Assembly (NCBI RefSeq): GCF_011397635.1 | Contig: NC_064754.1 | Span: 30,546,543 to 30,610,542, forward strand | Origin: Epinephelus fuscoguttatus | Lineage: Eukaryota; Chordata; Actinopteri; Perciformes; Serranidae | Direction: 5' to 3' | DNA length: 64,000 nucleotides | Shown: positions 13,251 through 23,860 of the stretch, piece after piece | Layout of the letters: each line of letters begins with the position of its first letter | Position numbering within the stretch: position 1 is the stretch's first letter | Program-made: the position numbers and the translations under genes | Notes under the pieces: generated by a model | Databases searched by the model: none | What the model saw: only the letters and a program-made list of their open reading frames with translations | Told to the model about the DNA's origin: nothing

Positions 13251-14430
13251 AAAACTGCCTTTAGTCAACTTAACAATTTTTTTACTGTTTACTGTTTTTT
13301 TTCTTCAAGATCAGGAGTTAATTATTTCATTATCTCTATTATGCTTATTTTCATTTTTTCAAGGTCATATAAATATAAGTATGTAATACTGGGGTCTAGT
13401 GGAATGGATTTATGAGCTCTAATGTTCAAAAAACACATTACTTGTCTTATACTGCCCATTGCTGCAGCACCTCTGTCTGAAACTCTGTTTGAGCACATGT
13501 CCCACCTCCCCAGCAGCCCAGCCTGCTCTGATTGGTCAGCTCACTCAGTCTGTTGTGATTGGTGCAATGCTCAGAGAGTGTATTGGAAACGTCCGCCCCT
13601 TACCTTAATTGATTTTACCTCTGGAGGCTGTATGAGCTGCTGAAAACACCACAGACTCCGAAGCACCTTTGCAACACAGGATGAAGCAGGACGTTTCACA
13701 GTGGTGTTTTTACTGTGTAGCTGTCCTATATTTCAGCTCTAACATGTTAACTGTAACTTATCTGACCCTATGGTAACAACTGTAAGTCCATCCTGAATTA
13801 ACTTGTAAATGTCTGCTGCAGAGTACAAAAGGTTTCTAACAATATAGTCAATTACTACATAACGTGGAAACACCAACAGCAGCACTCAGCTGTTACATGA
13901 TGTGGTGTAAAGCATAACTCTTTTTTTTTTTAATTGAAGCAGGCTTATCTATGATCAGACTAATGTAGCTTGTATTGGGTAATAATACCAAAGTTACTAT
14001 GAATTCTGCTATTAACATATTTCTCGTTAATACCACACAAGTTTTAAGCCGTGAATTGATCAGTTTTAGCACAGCAGACTGAGATGACAGATTTCTGTAT
14101 TCTACAAAACAAATGAATAGAAATAACGGTACATTCAGATGTCTTAGCTGTCATGTTTACTGAAACCATTCTACTAAAATTTAGCTGCATTTTATAATCA
14201 TCTTCACTTTGTGTTTGTAATCTACAATATGTACAAAGTACCAATGTATCACAGTTTCTCCACATCATTTATATGAAATCAAAGTTTCATAGTAGAACAC
14301 ATTTTGCTTCCTGGATCAGTATTTGTGCTTTGATTTGTATGCGGTGTCTCCTGAGTCTTGCTTTGCAATTTATATTTATAAAATTTTAATACATATTTAT
14401 AAAACAGTATGACCTGACTCTTTCTTTTAC
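13250..14430. other. Unassigned intergenic DNA
   Basis: A short patch at 13485-13570 with CTGATTGGTCAGCTCACTCA looks like a piece of a common teleost interspersed repeat. The open frame at 13422-13643 has no recognised domain. The rest is AT-rich. Confidence 0.35.
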
Positions 14431-14437
14431 CTATTAG

Positions 14438-14778
14438 GTTTTGGGGTAATGGACCAGGTTCCAGTTCATCCTACATGTTTGATACACCATCCAGGCCTGG
14501 AGCATGACTGTTTGAAGCCATACACCCTGCAGAACATCCACAACATTTACTGGTATGACTATGGACCCTTCAGGCGTCCGTAGTACAGCACAGGACAGGA
14601 TGGACGCCTGAATGGAAAGAACTGGACACTATTAATGTTTCAGATATATCTGAAACATTAATAGTGTCCAATTCTTTCCATTCAGGTGTCCATCCTATCT
14701 TGTGTCATACTACGGATACGCCAGGAGTTTCCTGATCCGGCTGGTCACTGCATTGGCCTCCAGCTGCCCCTTGGCTGA
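14438..14778 (+). pseudogene. P2X7-type C-terminal (ballast) domain remnant, split by a hairpin
   Basis: A frame from 14438, just after a TTTACCTATTAG acceptor, reads VMDQVPVHPTCLIHHPG, then a DCLKPYTLQN segment. This resembles the middle of the cytoplasmic ballast domain of P2X7, where a Cys-Ile core is followed by a leucine helix. After a second acceptor (TTTCCATTCAG at 14675-14685) the frame from 14686 reads LSCVILRIRQEFPDPAG and stops at 14776-14778. That closely matches the P2X7 C-terminal pattern (LPSCC..RIRKEFP...G.Y.GF). The stretch that normally joins the two (AYR..W..) is absent, and a 150-bp inverted repeat occupies the junction. No channel exons are near, so this is a stray domain, as found in many fish loci, and not a full receptor. 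It is probably non-functional; the family assignment is moderately firm. Confidence 0.55.
14573..14722. repeat. 150-bp near-perfect inverted repeat (hairpin)
   Basis: Two arms of about 73-75 bases face each other around a centre near 14647 (GATATATC), with almost no loop. Only a handful of mismatches and small indels separate the arms. The right arm contains the TTTCCATTCAG acceptor and the start of the second P2X7-like segment, so the left arm is an inverted copy of a splice acceptor and exon start. Confidence 0.9.
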
Positions 14779-14789
14779 AGTGAGAGACG

Positions 14790-15530
14790 TGTAAGGCAAC
14801 CACTTCGTCCTTTGAGGGTCTCTCATATTGGGATGCCAGGTCCTTTAGGATGGGGCTTTTCTGAATCTCCTCAACAAATGGCAAAATATTGCATTTAAAT
14901 ACTGATTTCCTTGTGTTTTTAAATCAAGTGCTTCCCTGAATCCACCTTTCTTGTATATCTTTCAAGTGTTGCCATAACTATATATATTTGATCTGATGTT
15001 ATTATGTTGGTAATAAAAATAAAATTATTTACAAATTACTGTATGTGGGGTCTGTTTTTACAGCCTGTGCTGAGGTTAAAACTAAACTAAAAGAATACAT
15101 TTTGCTTTATTTTTCATTTTTCTTTAACATTTAAAAAAAAAAAAAACTTGAGCACATAGCTCATAGTAACATATACAAAAAATATGAAACTTATGAAATC
15201 TCAGATTCCTCTGTAATAACAGAGTTGCCAGGGTTACATGTTGAGTCATGAGGGTCTACCAGCTCTGTTTAAGTTTCTCCCTCTTTCTCATTTTCTCATT
15301 CAACTCAACATAAGGGCTCGTACTTGGTTTGAAACCTGTTGATGGTAATGATGACAGCTGAAAGTCCATACATACATACACACACACACATATATATATA
15401 TATATTATGTATCTTCCTCTGCGTAGAGGATTGTAGGTCAGGATAGCCAGAACAGCATGCTGGCTTGTATACTGCAAAATGCGACCAGATGTTGTACATT
15501 GGTATTTTTGGCAAAAATGTTTTATTTTAA
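14790..15530. other. Unassigned DNA with a CA/TA microsatellite
   Basis: A mixed CA/TA run lies at 15369-15405. Nothing coding was recognised. Confidence 0.4.
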
Positions 15531-16735
15531 AGTTACAATGTGTAATTTGCGTGGTTGTTTATTAGCAAATATCAACTATTGCTTTCATAACTATATATTT
15601 ACTAAAGTGTAATGCAATTCACATACAAATGGAAGCTTTCTCATAGGCTTAGAATGATTTCTCTATATATACACAGGCAGAGCACGGTCTGCTGGAGGCT
15701 GCCCTCTTGCGTCGCCATATTTGAATACAGAGGCCGAAAGGGATATATGCGCTTCGCCTTTCGTGTTTACCTAGAACTTGCCGTCACTGGAGACAGAGAA
15801 GGTGAAGCTCAATCCGGGGTGCTTCTGTGTGAACCTGCTTTGTACTTTTATGATTCTGTCTCACTTTAAATGGAGGACCACACATATGTTTTGCCCCGAG
15901 GGAAACCACGCCACCAAATAAAAGAAAAAGATTAGATAAGCGAGGACGGGATAAAATGCGAGTGAATATCAGCGTTGCTTATTCCAGGTGGAAAGAACTC
16001 CTGCCGAAGAACACTCTGGAAACGCATATATTATAATTGTACCAACCTATATTTGCCAAGCTGTGCCGTGACTATCACATAAAACGTGTTATTTTAGCAT
16101 TATTGTGCTAATGTTTGCTCGTGTTACCAAAACAATTGGAGATAAAACACTCCTGACATAACGTTATATCTCACAGATAACCTATATGTCACTGGTAAGC
16201 TATAACATATTGTAGCGTCCGCCAAGACGTGTGGAAATGATGACACAGTTATGCGGCAAACTGAACAGTACAGGTGTTGGCCGTAACTACGCCAAAACAA
16301 CCAACAAACAAGAACTTAGCTGTAACTCCAACTGTGCACTCCTGCTCTCTCCTCCAGCTCGCTCACCAGCACGCGCACTCACACAGCCCTCATCCCCGTC
16401 ACACGCGCACCCTGCCCCCCTACCTATACTCATTCAATCCCAAACATGCCATTAACTCACAGAACACTGACATTATATCAGAACATTTACTGCAGGGTCG
16501 CTACAATATCCTACCATGATTTAGATTCCTAAATAAATATTCACCTCATTGCTAGATAGGCCTACTCCTGAAAAACTTGAAAAACTCGTGGATGATGCCA
16601 TCTCTGTCTGCGCGAGGCTTTTTGTCCTACGAGGCCACCGTCACTTACCTGACGGGAGGGGTGAGCGAGTGAGCGCGAGTGAGCCCTGCAATCTAGAATT
16701 TGACCGCTGATGTCACTGTTACTCACCATTTTTAC
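15530..16735. other. Unassigned DNA, probably old transposon sequence
   Basis: The segment starting TTTTAAAGTTACAATGTGTA recalls the TTAA-edged ends of short elements elsewhere in this window, but no matching right end was found. A CpG- and C-rich patch lies at 16340-16440. No exon was recognised. Confidence 0.3.
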
Positions 16736-16737
16736 AC

Positions 16738-17793
16738 ACTGAGGGCTGAATTCACAAAAGGATTGCGTGGCTTTTGCGGTCGCTAAACCAGTAAAAATGG
16801 AGCAAACAGATAGCGTCTAATTCACAAAGCACGCGCAGAGGGTGAAATGCTCCACTAACTGCACTGCCAAGCAGATTGCGTCTCGGTGCTCTGGTGTTAT
16901 TTGCACGTATTTAAATGAGGTAATATGCATATATTTGGCACAAAAATTGCCCCTTTCTATGCAAATGAGCCTCATTGATAAACAACGTCTAATTCACTAA
17001 CACCAGCGCTAATAGCCACACGGAGTTTGAGTGAAGTAAATAACGTCTTTAGAAAGCTGGTGCAAACTGGGCGCTCCTTTGTGGAAGCCTCTCGCCCAGA
17101 CTTTCCAGTGATCGTGGCAGCAGTGATTATCTGTTAAATCAGTCTGTAAATAATATTTTGACATTATTATTATAATCATTATTAGCCTACTTTAATGGCA
17201 TCCGAAGATAATGAGTGTTGAACAGGTGACAGTCTGCGGTCGTTCTTAAAACGCACTTCTGTCACGCACTTCAAAAGCAACTTTAAATAATTTATTTTAC
17301 GAAATGGGGGAAACAAACGTGAACAAAAACGGTTCCATAATTCATATTAAATAACTAATTAAATAATTAATAATTAAATAACGAAAAAACAGCTACAAGT
17401 GAGAGGGAATAGTGATAAAGTGGTCAGACTTGGTCAAATCCACAGCCTCAACCCATCCGACACTGTTAGACTGACTCACCAGCAGACATCACTACATGAG
17501 GGTATACAGTATTCAGTACTTTGCCAGACAAAGTCTGCCATTGTTCTGCCACAGTGTTCTTGGCGCAAAGCCAGCATTTATACTTTGCCATGTGGCTAAT
17601 TGCAATCAGGGGCAAATCAGGGGCAAACTGCACTCAGCTGCCAAACTTTGTGGGCGTGTTTGTGCTGGTATATCATTAGCGCAATATCCTTTGTGAATAG
17701 GACGTTAAGACGGCGCAAACTGTGGGTGCAAGTGAAGTGCAATTCAAGGTGCTATCAGCGGCCGCAGGTCATTCCTTGTGAATTCGACCCTGA
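16738..17793. mobile_element. Nonautonomous DNA transposon, about 1.05 kb
   Basis: The outer ends are imperfect inverted repeats: CTGAGGGCTGAATTCACAAA at the left, and CTTGTGAATTCGACCCTGAG at the right. The interior is diverged, has no transposase-like frame and contains AT-rich and CpG-rich parts. It sits in the second LITAF unit with no counterpart in the first, so it is a later insertion. Superfamily not determined. Confidence 0.6.
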
Positions 17794-17803
17794 GGCTTTA
17801 ATG

Positions 17804-17985
17804 TGTACCTACATGTAACTCCTATTTATATGTCCCTGTAGAGCTATCTTACCCTGGGTGAGTTATTATTTTGTAAATAAAGGTTTCAGTCAATCAATAC
17901 ATAACATTTTCAAGAATCTACCAATCTAATACAATAACATAAACACATACACTGTAAATAAATAAAACAATATGACACTGTCTCT
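17804..17985 (+). repeat. Interspersed repeat shared with 5780-5955
   Basis: Same block and orientation as at 5780-5955, ending in the same TCAATCAATAC run followed by a TAAATAAATAAAACAATAT segment. Confidence 0.65.
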
Positions 17986-18282
17986 TTGAAAAGTTTTGTT
18001 GCCATAGCTAATGTAGCCAGACACTATAGAAAATTGGTGACACCCATCTTGGGTGCCCACCTTAAAACTGTACTGATTGTATAGATTTTCTGTACTGTCT
18101 GGGCAAAGATTGTGTTAAGCATTCATGTTTTCACAGACATGGATGTAAATGAAAAGATATTTGACTGGTGCGTGGGGGCATACAACAGTGGGGTGGTAGT
18201 TTTCCTTTGTATTTACTTGTGTTTTCTTTGTGTATTGGTCTCAGCTTCCATAAATTTGGTTGTAACTTTGCTTGCACCTTAT

Positions 18283-18286
<4 letters not shown>

Positions 18287-18341
<55 letters not shown>
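18287..18341 (+). repeat. (CA)n microsatellite
   Basis: Uninterrupted CA dinucleotide run of about 55 bases, expanded relative to the paralogous block. Confidence 0.97.
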
Positions 18342-18346
<5 letters not shown>

Positions 18347-18967
18347 CAATTCAGTCAGCCAGCACTCCTCTGCAGTATGCCCCTACTCCCAGTTTTAGGG
18401 CAGCTTCAATACAAACTCACAGCAACTCATTAGCATTAACTGTTGAGTCCTTTACATGCAAATACATTGCTGATAAAAGATACTATTGTGCACTGGACAT
18501 CTACTTTTTGTGTGTTTGAGAAAACAGTGACACAAAAGTATAATTAACATAAAGCTGACCAAGAGAAGAGTGGGACTTTTGGTCATGGGAGAGCAGGTTC
18601 CCGTTTGTTTACATACAAGCACATCATGGAGAAAGTGTTGTCACAACTTCATGGTTTTAAAATGCTTTATAACTTGATAAGCAAGTTTTCATACTTCAGA
18701 GAGAAGAGATGGAGATACCAGGTTTCAGTCTGGACCAGGGGTGTGTGTGTAAAAGTAGCACTGCCTTATCCTGAAATCCGGTATCTTTCAGCAGAGAGCA
18801 GTGCCCTACCCCTAACCTAAACCTATTTCTAGGCTGAACTTTAAAAATCAAGTCTTAACCCTAAAACAGGCCTTTGAAGAAGTGATGACTGGGCAGAATG
18901 TCCTCTATTTCCAAAAATGTCCTCCCTCTATAGGTGAAGTCTTTCAGTCCTCACTATGTAGTACAAG

Positions 18968-18968
<1 letters not shown>

Positions 18969-19013
<45 letters not shown>
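18969..19013 (+). repeat. (AC)n microsatellite
   Basis: Uninterrupted AC run of about 45 bases. The paralogous site near 9250 has only a few units. Confidence 0.97.
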
Positions 19014-19016
<3 letters not shown>

Positions 19017-19439
19017 GAGGAAAAACTAAATTGTTTTGTCCTGCCCATGCAAAACAGTTACTCAGTGAAAAAAAAAAATTCAGGCTCTTGAGCTTTGCCA
19101 CTTTTTATGTAACCAGACTAACTAAACTAAATGATCTGCATCTGTATTCAGACAGGGCGGAGTTTAAACCAGAAGCTCTTTTAAAAGCCTGGAACTAATA
19201 TTTTTGGTCAAAATTTGCTATGTTTATTATTTATTAGAAAAGGATTAATAGAAAAATCTAAGGATATCTCTTGGATATTTTTTAATCACAAGCGTCAAAG
19301 ACTAAACACCGCAACCCAAATTAGAATTTACCTTCATCACCAGGATGAATTTTAACATATTTTACTTGGATGATACTTGTTAAAAAGTAAAATATCTGTA
19401 TCAGATACTGCTGTGCAGTATATCTCTGACCTCTTAGTG

Positions 19440-19810
19440 TCATACACGCCAGAATGTGCTTTGAGGTCCTTGTCCTCGCTTTTTGTCTGTTCTGGGTGAA
19501 AACTAAAGGGGACAGAGTGTTCCTTGTCAGGGCCCTGAGGCTCTGGAACAATCTGCCTGAAGAAATTGTGTCGGCTGAGTCAGAGTCACTTTTAAGCTCC
19601 TTCTTAAAACATAGTTTTATCGGAAAGCCTTTCTTGATTTTACTTGAGTTTTATGTTCATTTAAACTTTTTTTAATTTCCTCAGTTTTTATAAACCAGTG
19701 TTATTATCAGTTGTTTTAAATGACTTGTCTGTTTCAATTATTGACATGTAAATCACTTTGTAACTCTGTTTTGAAAAGTGCTTTATAAATAAAGATATTA
19801 TCAGTGGGCA
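19440..19810 (+). mobile_element. LINE 3' end (CR1/L2-like) fragment
   Basis: A frame reads GDRVFLVRALRLWNNLPEEI, the end of the ORF2-type protein of CR1/L2-group LINEs (usual form ..FS.RAPRLWN.LP..). The typical 3' UTR follows, with AAAAGTGCTTTATAAATAAAG at 19775-19795. Only the last part of the element is present; it is a 5'-truncated copy. Confidence 0.7.
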
Positions 19811-19974
19811 AACTGTTAATTTTTAACAAGGGGGATGCAATGTAGCTTTGATTTTTTCAGATGAGATTTGAGATCAGATATGACGACACAGATGTGCAAA
19901 ATTAATCAAGATAAAGAAAAATACCATGAACTATACCTGCTGCCTTTAAAAAACACAAATAATGCAGTAGTATT

Positions 19975-20440
19975 ACTATTGCAATACAGACAAAAAACAT
20001 TTTAGAGTATAAATAAGAGTAGTTCTGAAATAGCTGTGAAAATTAATCTTAGAGTCACTCTTATCCTATAGACATTTCCTTAACCAGTTATAATTTTTCC
20101 TTACCTGTGAAGCCTTGGGCTGATAATTGGTGCTGCTGTCAGGTCCCTGTCCTGATACCTGCCTGGTTTCTCTCTGTCCCTCTTCTAACTATTGCAATAA
20201 TATAGATAATAAATGTGCAAAGCAAAATTCATAAATGGAATTTGGAATAGTAGTAGTGACATAGCTGTGGAAATTAACCTCAAAGTCACTTTTATGCTAT
20301 AGATATTTTCTTTCAGCCAGTTATAATGTCTCCTCACCTATGAAGACCCTGCATGATCATCCTTGCTGGCCTCTGGTCCACTGTCTCCTCCCTGACCCTG
20401 CTCTTTCTATTGTGGCAATGAAGATTAAAAAAATATGTGG
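19975..20440 (+). repeat. Two tandem copies of a unit of about 235 bp
   Basis: Unit 1 (about 19975-20210) and unit 2 (about 20205-20440) share CTATTGCAATA-type starts, then ATAGCTGTG.AAATTAA, AGAGTCACT-type, CCAGTTATAAT and CACCTGTGAAG-type segments. Divergence is substantial. No frame is kept open, so it is noncoding. Confidence 0.65.
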
Positions 20441-20589
20441 AAAGCAATAGTGAGCACAAGTTCTGCGCAGAAATTAAGGAGGGGTGGGTTTATTCCTAGC
20501 ATGAAACTAGCTAGCAAATGATTTTACATAGGTAACAATAACATTAGTATTCTTGTTAACTAGTTTAACTTGATATATTGGCATCTCAT

Positions 20590-20705
20590 GGTGCATTTCA
20601 ACCTATTGTGTATTTTATAGTGCTTCTTATTTTCTCTGTACAGCACTTTGAGACCTCAGTGGTTGTTTTAAAGCGCTTTATAAATAAAGTTGGATTGGAT
20701 TGGAT
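20590..20705 (+). mobile_element. LINE 3' tail fragment
   Basis: CTGTACAGCACTTTGAGACC, then AAAGCGCTTTATAAATAAAG and a TTGGATTGGATTGGAT tail: the usual end of a teleost CR1/L2-type LINE. Only about 115 bp are left. Confidence 0.65.
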
Positions 20706-21240
20706 CTATTAATTAGTCATCATTTAGCTAACATCATCTACATGCAACAGCATTACTCAACTTACAAGGTTTGTTTGGAAGAAACTGTGCAAGGTTTTTT
20801 GCTTCTTGCTGGCTGGTTTGCTGCACTGCCCAGCACACGTCTTGTCTGTGCCATTGATTCAGATCACAACACCACAGCATGTGTATGCGCCTTGCACCGT
20901 CTACTCATGGTGCATTTAAGACAGCTCGGAAAAACACGTTCCTACATGTTAAAAACAAATTGAATGGTTGTAATGGCTGTAAATAAAAGTGCGGGGAAGG
21001 GAGGGCACAGATATGGGAAGTTCGGGGGACATGTCCCCTGTGTCGTCGTCCCCCAAATTACATCTGTGCCTGCACACACAGATTCTAGATTAACAAGGGG
21101 GATGCTTTTTGGTCAATTTTCTAAGAAAGGGGATAGCATCCGCCCTCATCTCGACCACTGAATATTATTATTATTATTATTATTATTATTACATATGATG
21201 TGTATGTTATATTACAAGCTTTTCTCCTGCTCCTTTAGCA
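20706..21240. other. Unassigned DNA upstream of the second LITAF copy
   Basis: An ATT run lies at about 21165-21190. A near-palindromic GGGGGACATGTCCCC lies at 21024-21038. The TTAACAAGGGGGATGC phrase recurs at 19823 and 21090 and suggests parts of one further repeat. No exon seen. Confidence 0.4.
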
Positions 21241-21246
21241 GATATC

Positions 21247-22079
21247 ATGGAGATGGGTCAGGGACTTCCTCTGGGACCTGCACCGCCGTACCCTGGTCCC
21301 CAATGCAATGTGGGAGTCTACCAAACTCTGCCTTGCATCCAGTTCAGTAAGAGATCAGGGACCTTCATCTGTATCATTTTGTCTGCATGTTTTAGCCTAA
21401 TATACCTCTTATATTCTGGAGGTATTCCTGGTAGGAGCCTTTTGGCGGCTTGTTTGTCATTCTGTTCTTTGAACCATACTCAAGTTGTCTTCTTCTAACA
21501 TCCAGTTAATCAACCCGCCTACCTGTACAGCCCACAACAACCTCAACCTGGTGAGTGTCTCTCTCCAACTGTTTCTCACAAGTTAAAATAACTTTGAATT
21601 TGAAGAGCATGGTAAGAGAGCTTCGAGTCCAGTGACTGGTTGGTGTGGATTGTTAATGTCAGGTGTAGGTGCTACAGAGTATTTGGTGTCTCCCTAACAG
21701 TGACCCCGGTGGTGATGGTGCAGCCGATGCCAACTGAAGTTCCTGGACAGATGTTGTGTCCTTATTGCCAGAACACAGTAATCACTAAAACTGAGCACAA
21801 AATTGGTTTGCTCACCTGACTGATCTGTGGCGTCTTAACAATATTCTTGTGAGTAGAAAATATCCAACACAAAAATTAAGTGGAATCGACTTCATTTCAA
21901 GTTAATTCAACTTAAAATTTCTTATTTTTGAATAATGAAGTATTGTAGTGACTTTATTCCAATACTCCATCAGGTGCTGGTTTTGCTACTGTATCCCCTT
22001 CTGCATGAATAACTGCAAGGATGTGAAGCATTCCTGCCCCCTCTGTAACAACGTCCTGCACCTTCATATACGCATATAA
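21247..22079 (+). pseudogene. litaf-like: LITAF-domain gene, second copy with in-frame stop
   Basis: The same four-exon layout as the intact copy is kept with the same phases: 21247-21346, 21506-21550, 21701-21848 and 21974-22079, with GT-AG borders. Exon 1 is two codons shorter. The first zinc knuckle (CPYC) and the second (HSCPLC) are both coded. However, codon 88 is TGA (21817-21819), where the intact copy has Trp90 (TGG) in the membrane-associated stretch. The product would end after 87 residues, without membrane segment or second knuckle. Everything downstream of the TGA remains open to a TAA at 22077-22079 and the splice sites are kept, so inactivation looks recent. A sequencing error or segregating allele is also possible. 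Selenocysteine recoding is unlikely, since the position replaces Trp and no SECIS-like element was noticed. Confidence 0.85.
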
Positions 22080-23365
22080 AACAGCACTGCAGTGTCAACA
22101 CAGCTGAAGTGGCAACAAAAGGTGCAGGAGTCAACCATGACTAAATAAACATCTGGACAGGAGCCAAACCCTGTTATACAAACACAATGGACATCAAGAT
22201 TGAGAAAAGCTGTGATTTAATCTTTTCTCTTGTTCAACTGTGTTGTAAATAATGTAAAAATGTAATATAATCTACATCTGTGTTAAATATAGGCAAGAAT
22301 TTAGGAGGGTAAATAATAAAACTCTTACTTACTGGTGTAAAATGCAGGTTGTAGGTGCGTTACTCTGTAGTGTACATATGTGTAGAAGATCACCTAAGAG
22401 CTGTGATTTCTTCTTTTCTCCTATCGATTTATTTAAAATATGTAAAAGGTGAAAAATTGATCACAATCTTAAACTTTCTTGACCTGAGTGATGCTGTCTT
22501 ACAATAAACCTGAGTTTTAAATTCAAGCAACAATGTAGGATGGTAAATATGCCATGAGTCTTATTGCACTTACATAAAATTCAAGTTGAGTTCAATTTTT
22601 TTTTTTTAAAAGACTCTGAATAAAGTCAAATTATTCAACTTTTCATTTAATCTTAAGTTTTTATATAAAGCTATTATAATGATCTATGTTGAATGTTTTT
22701 ATTGAAATTGAAACATATTGATTGATATTGAAACAGCTCTTTGATATGTTGAGGTAAAATTATGTTTTTATTGGAGACTAAATGTTAAAACTTGAACAAA
22801 ATTACTTAATTTGTGGACCATGAGCTAACATTAATTGGTTGTTTATTAACATTATCACAATGGTTTATTAATGACACTCATTCTATTAACAACTGAAAAC
22901 CTTTTATTGCAATAATAACCAACTTGCTGCTTATACCATGAAATAATTGATTCCTTTTTCTTATTGATTTTACAACTTAAAGTTGTTATATACTTGTAAG
23001 CAATACATTTTAAAAAAGTGTTACTTTTAAAGTTATACATATTTTTCTTGAAATAATAAAGCCTAAATATATCTGTCTGCATATGTGAGCTTTGATAACA
23101 AAAAGATGTGTCAGCAAAAAAAAAAGACTTTAAAGTTGAATGATGATGAAATAATAACGTCAGCATGTGACAAAGAGGCCAAATCGTTAGTTAAAATAAT
23201 ACTTCCGATAAAAGATGTGATCATTATCACAGAGAAAACTTTTTTCACATCAGATGTTTTGACATGGAATACTCTGGAAGAAGGAAGGATATACTTTTTA
23301 AATTTGCCGCAGGATCAGAATGTCTTTGAGTCATCGGGGTGGTGGCAGTTCATAGACTGTATACA
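22080..23365. other. 3' flank of the LITAF copy and AT-rich DNA
   Basis: The first 100 bp match the 3' UTR of the intact copy, with AATAAA near 22145. The rest is AT-rich and has no recognised exon; the 94-codon frame at 23085-23369 has no known motif. Confidence 0.4.
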
Positions 23366-23860
23366 ATAATGAACAAAGCTACCATGACGGCACCCTTTTG
23401 TTTGTGGACTCCTGTTTTGAAGCTTCAAATTCGGCATCTCGGACGACTTTTGGAGCCAGAAGTGACCATATTTGGATGAGAGGGTGGAGCTGTGAAAGAG
23501 TGAGGGACAGATGTGACTCATAGACTGTGGTGGCACCTTGCAGCCAGCTTGTCACTCAAAACGGCCCTGCCCTTAAATATGTGTAACTTTAAACCTTAAT
23601 AAAGTGTAAACAGGTGAGTATATAAAAATTCATCCCTGTACAGTTGTAATGAATGGGAACATTTGATGACCAAAACTGTCACCTCTCTGTAACCGTAAAG
23701 TTGGGCATTTTAACATGGGTGTCTATGGGGATTGACTCTCTTTTGGAGCCAGCCTCAAGTGGCCATTAGAAGAAATGTACATTTTGGCACTTCTCTGGCT
23801 TCATTCCAGCCCGCTGCCGCTTGGGTCACTCCCCATTAAACAGACTTTTATTCTGAAAAA
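23366..23860. repeat. Teleost interspersed repeat, family not named
   Basis: The phrases GAAGTGACCATATTTGGATG, GAGGGTGGAGCTGTG and ATAGACTGT (twice, at 23353 and 23521) recall a repeat common in fish genomes. The ends are not sharply visible. Confidence 0.4.

Larger units (their letters stand above)
18000..19110 (+). repeat. Segmental-duplication block, matches 8385-9400
   Basis: This is the counterpart of 8385-9400. It differs mainly by expansion of CA runs and small indels. The HTHT-type and VCVC-type open frames here are translations of the CA runs. Confidence 0.85.

Noticed and set aside
18112-18519. Frame with a long HTHTHT stretch
   Set aside because: Product of the CA microsatellite in a noncoding duplicated block; no domain on either side.
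21817-21819. Selenocysteine reading of the TGA in the second LITAF copy
   Set aside because: The paralogue has Trp, not Cys, at this site, and no SECIS-like structure was noticed in the 3' flank.
23085-23369. 94-codon frame in AT-rich DNA
   Set aside because: No recognised motif, no splice support, and typical of chance in this composition.
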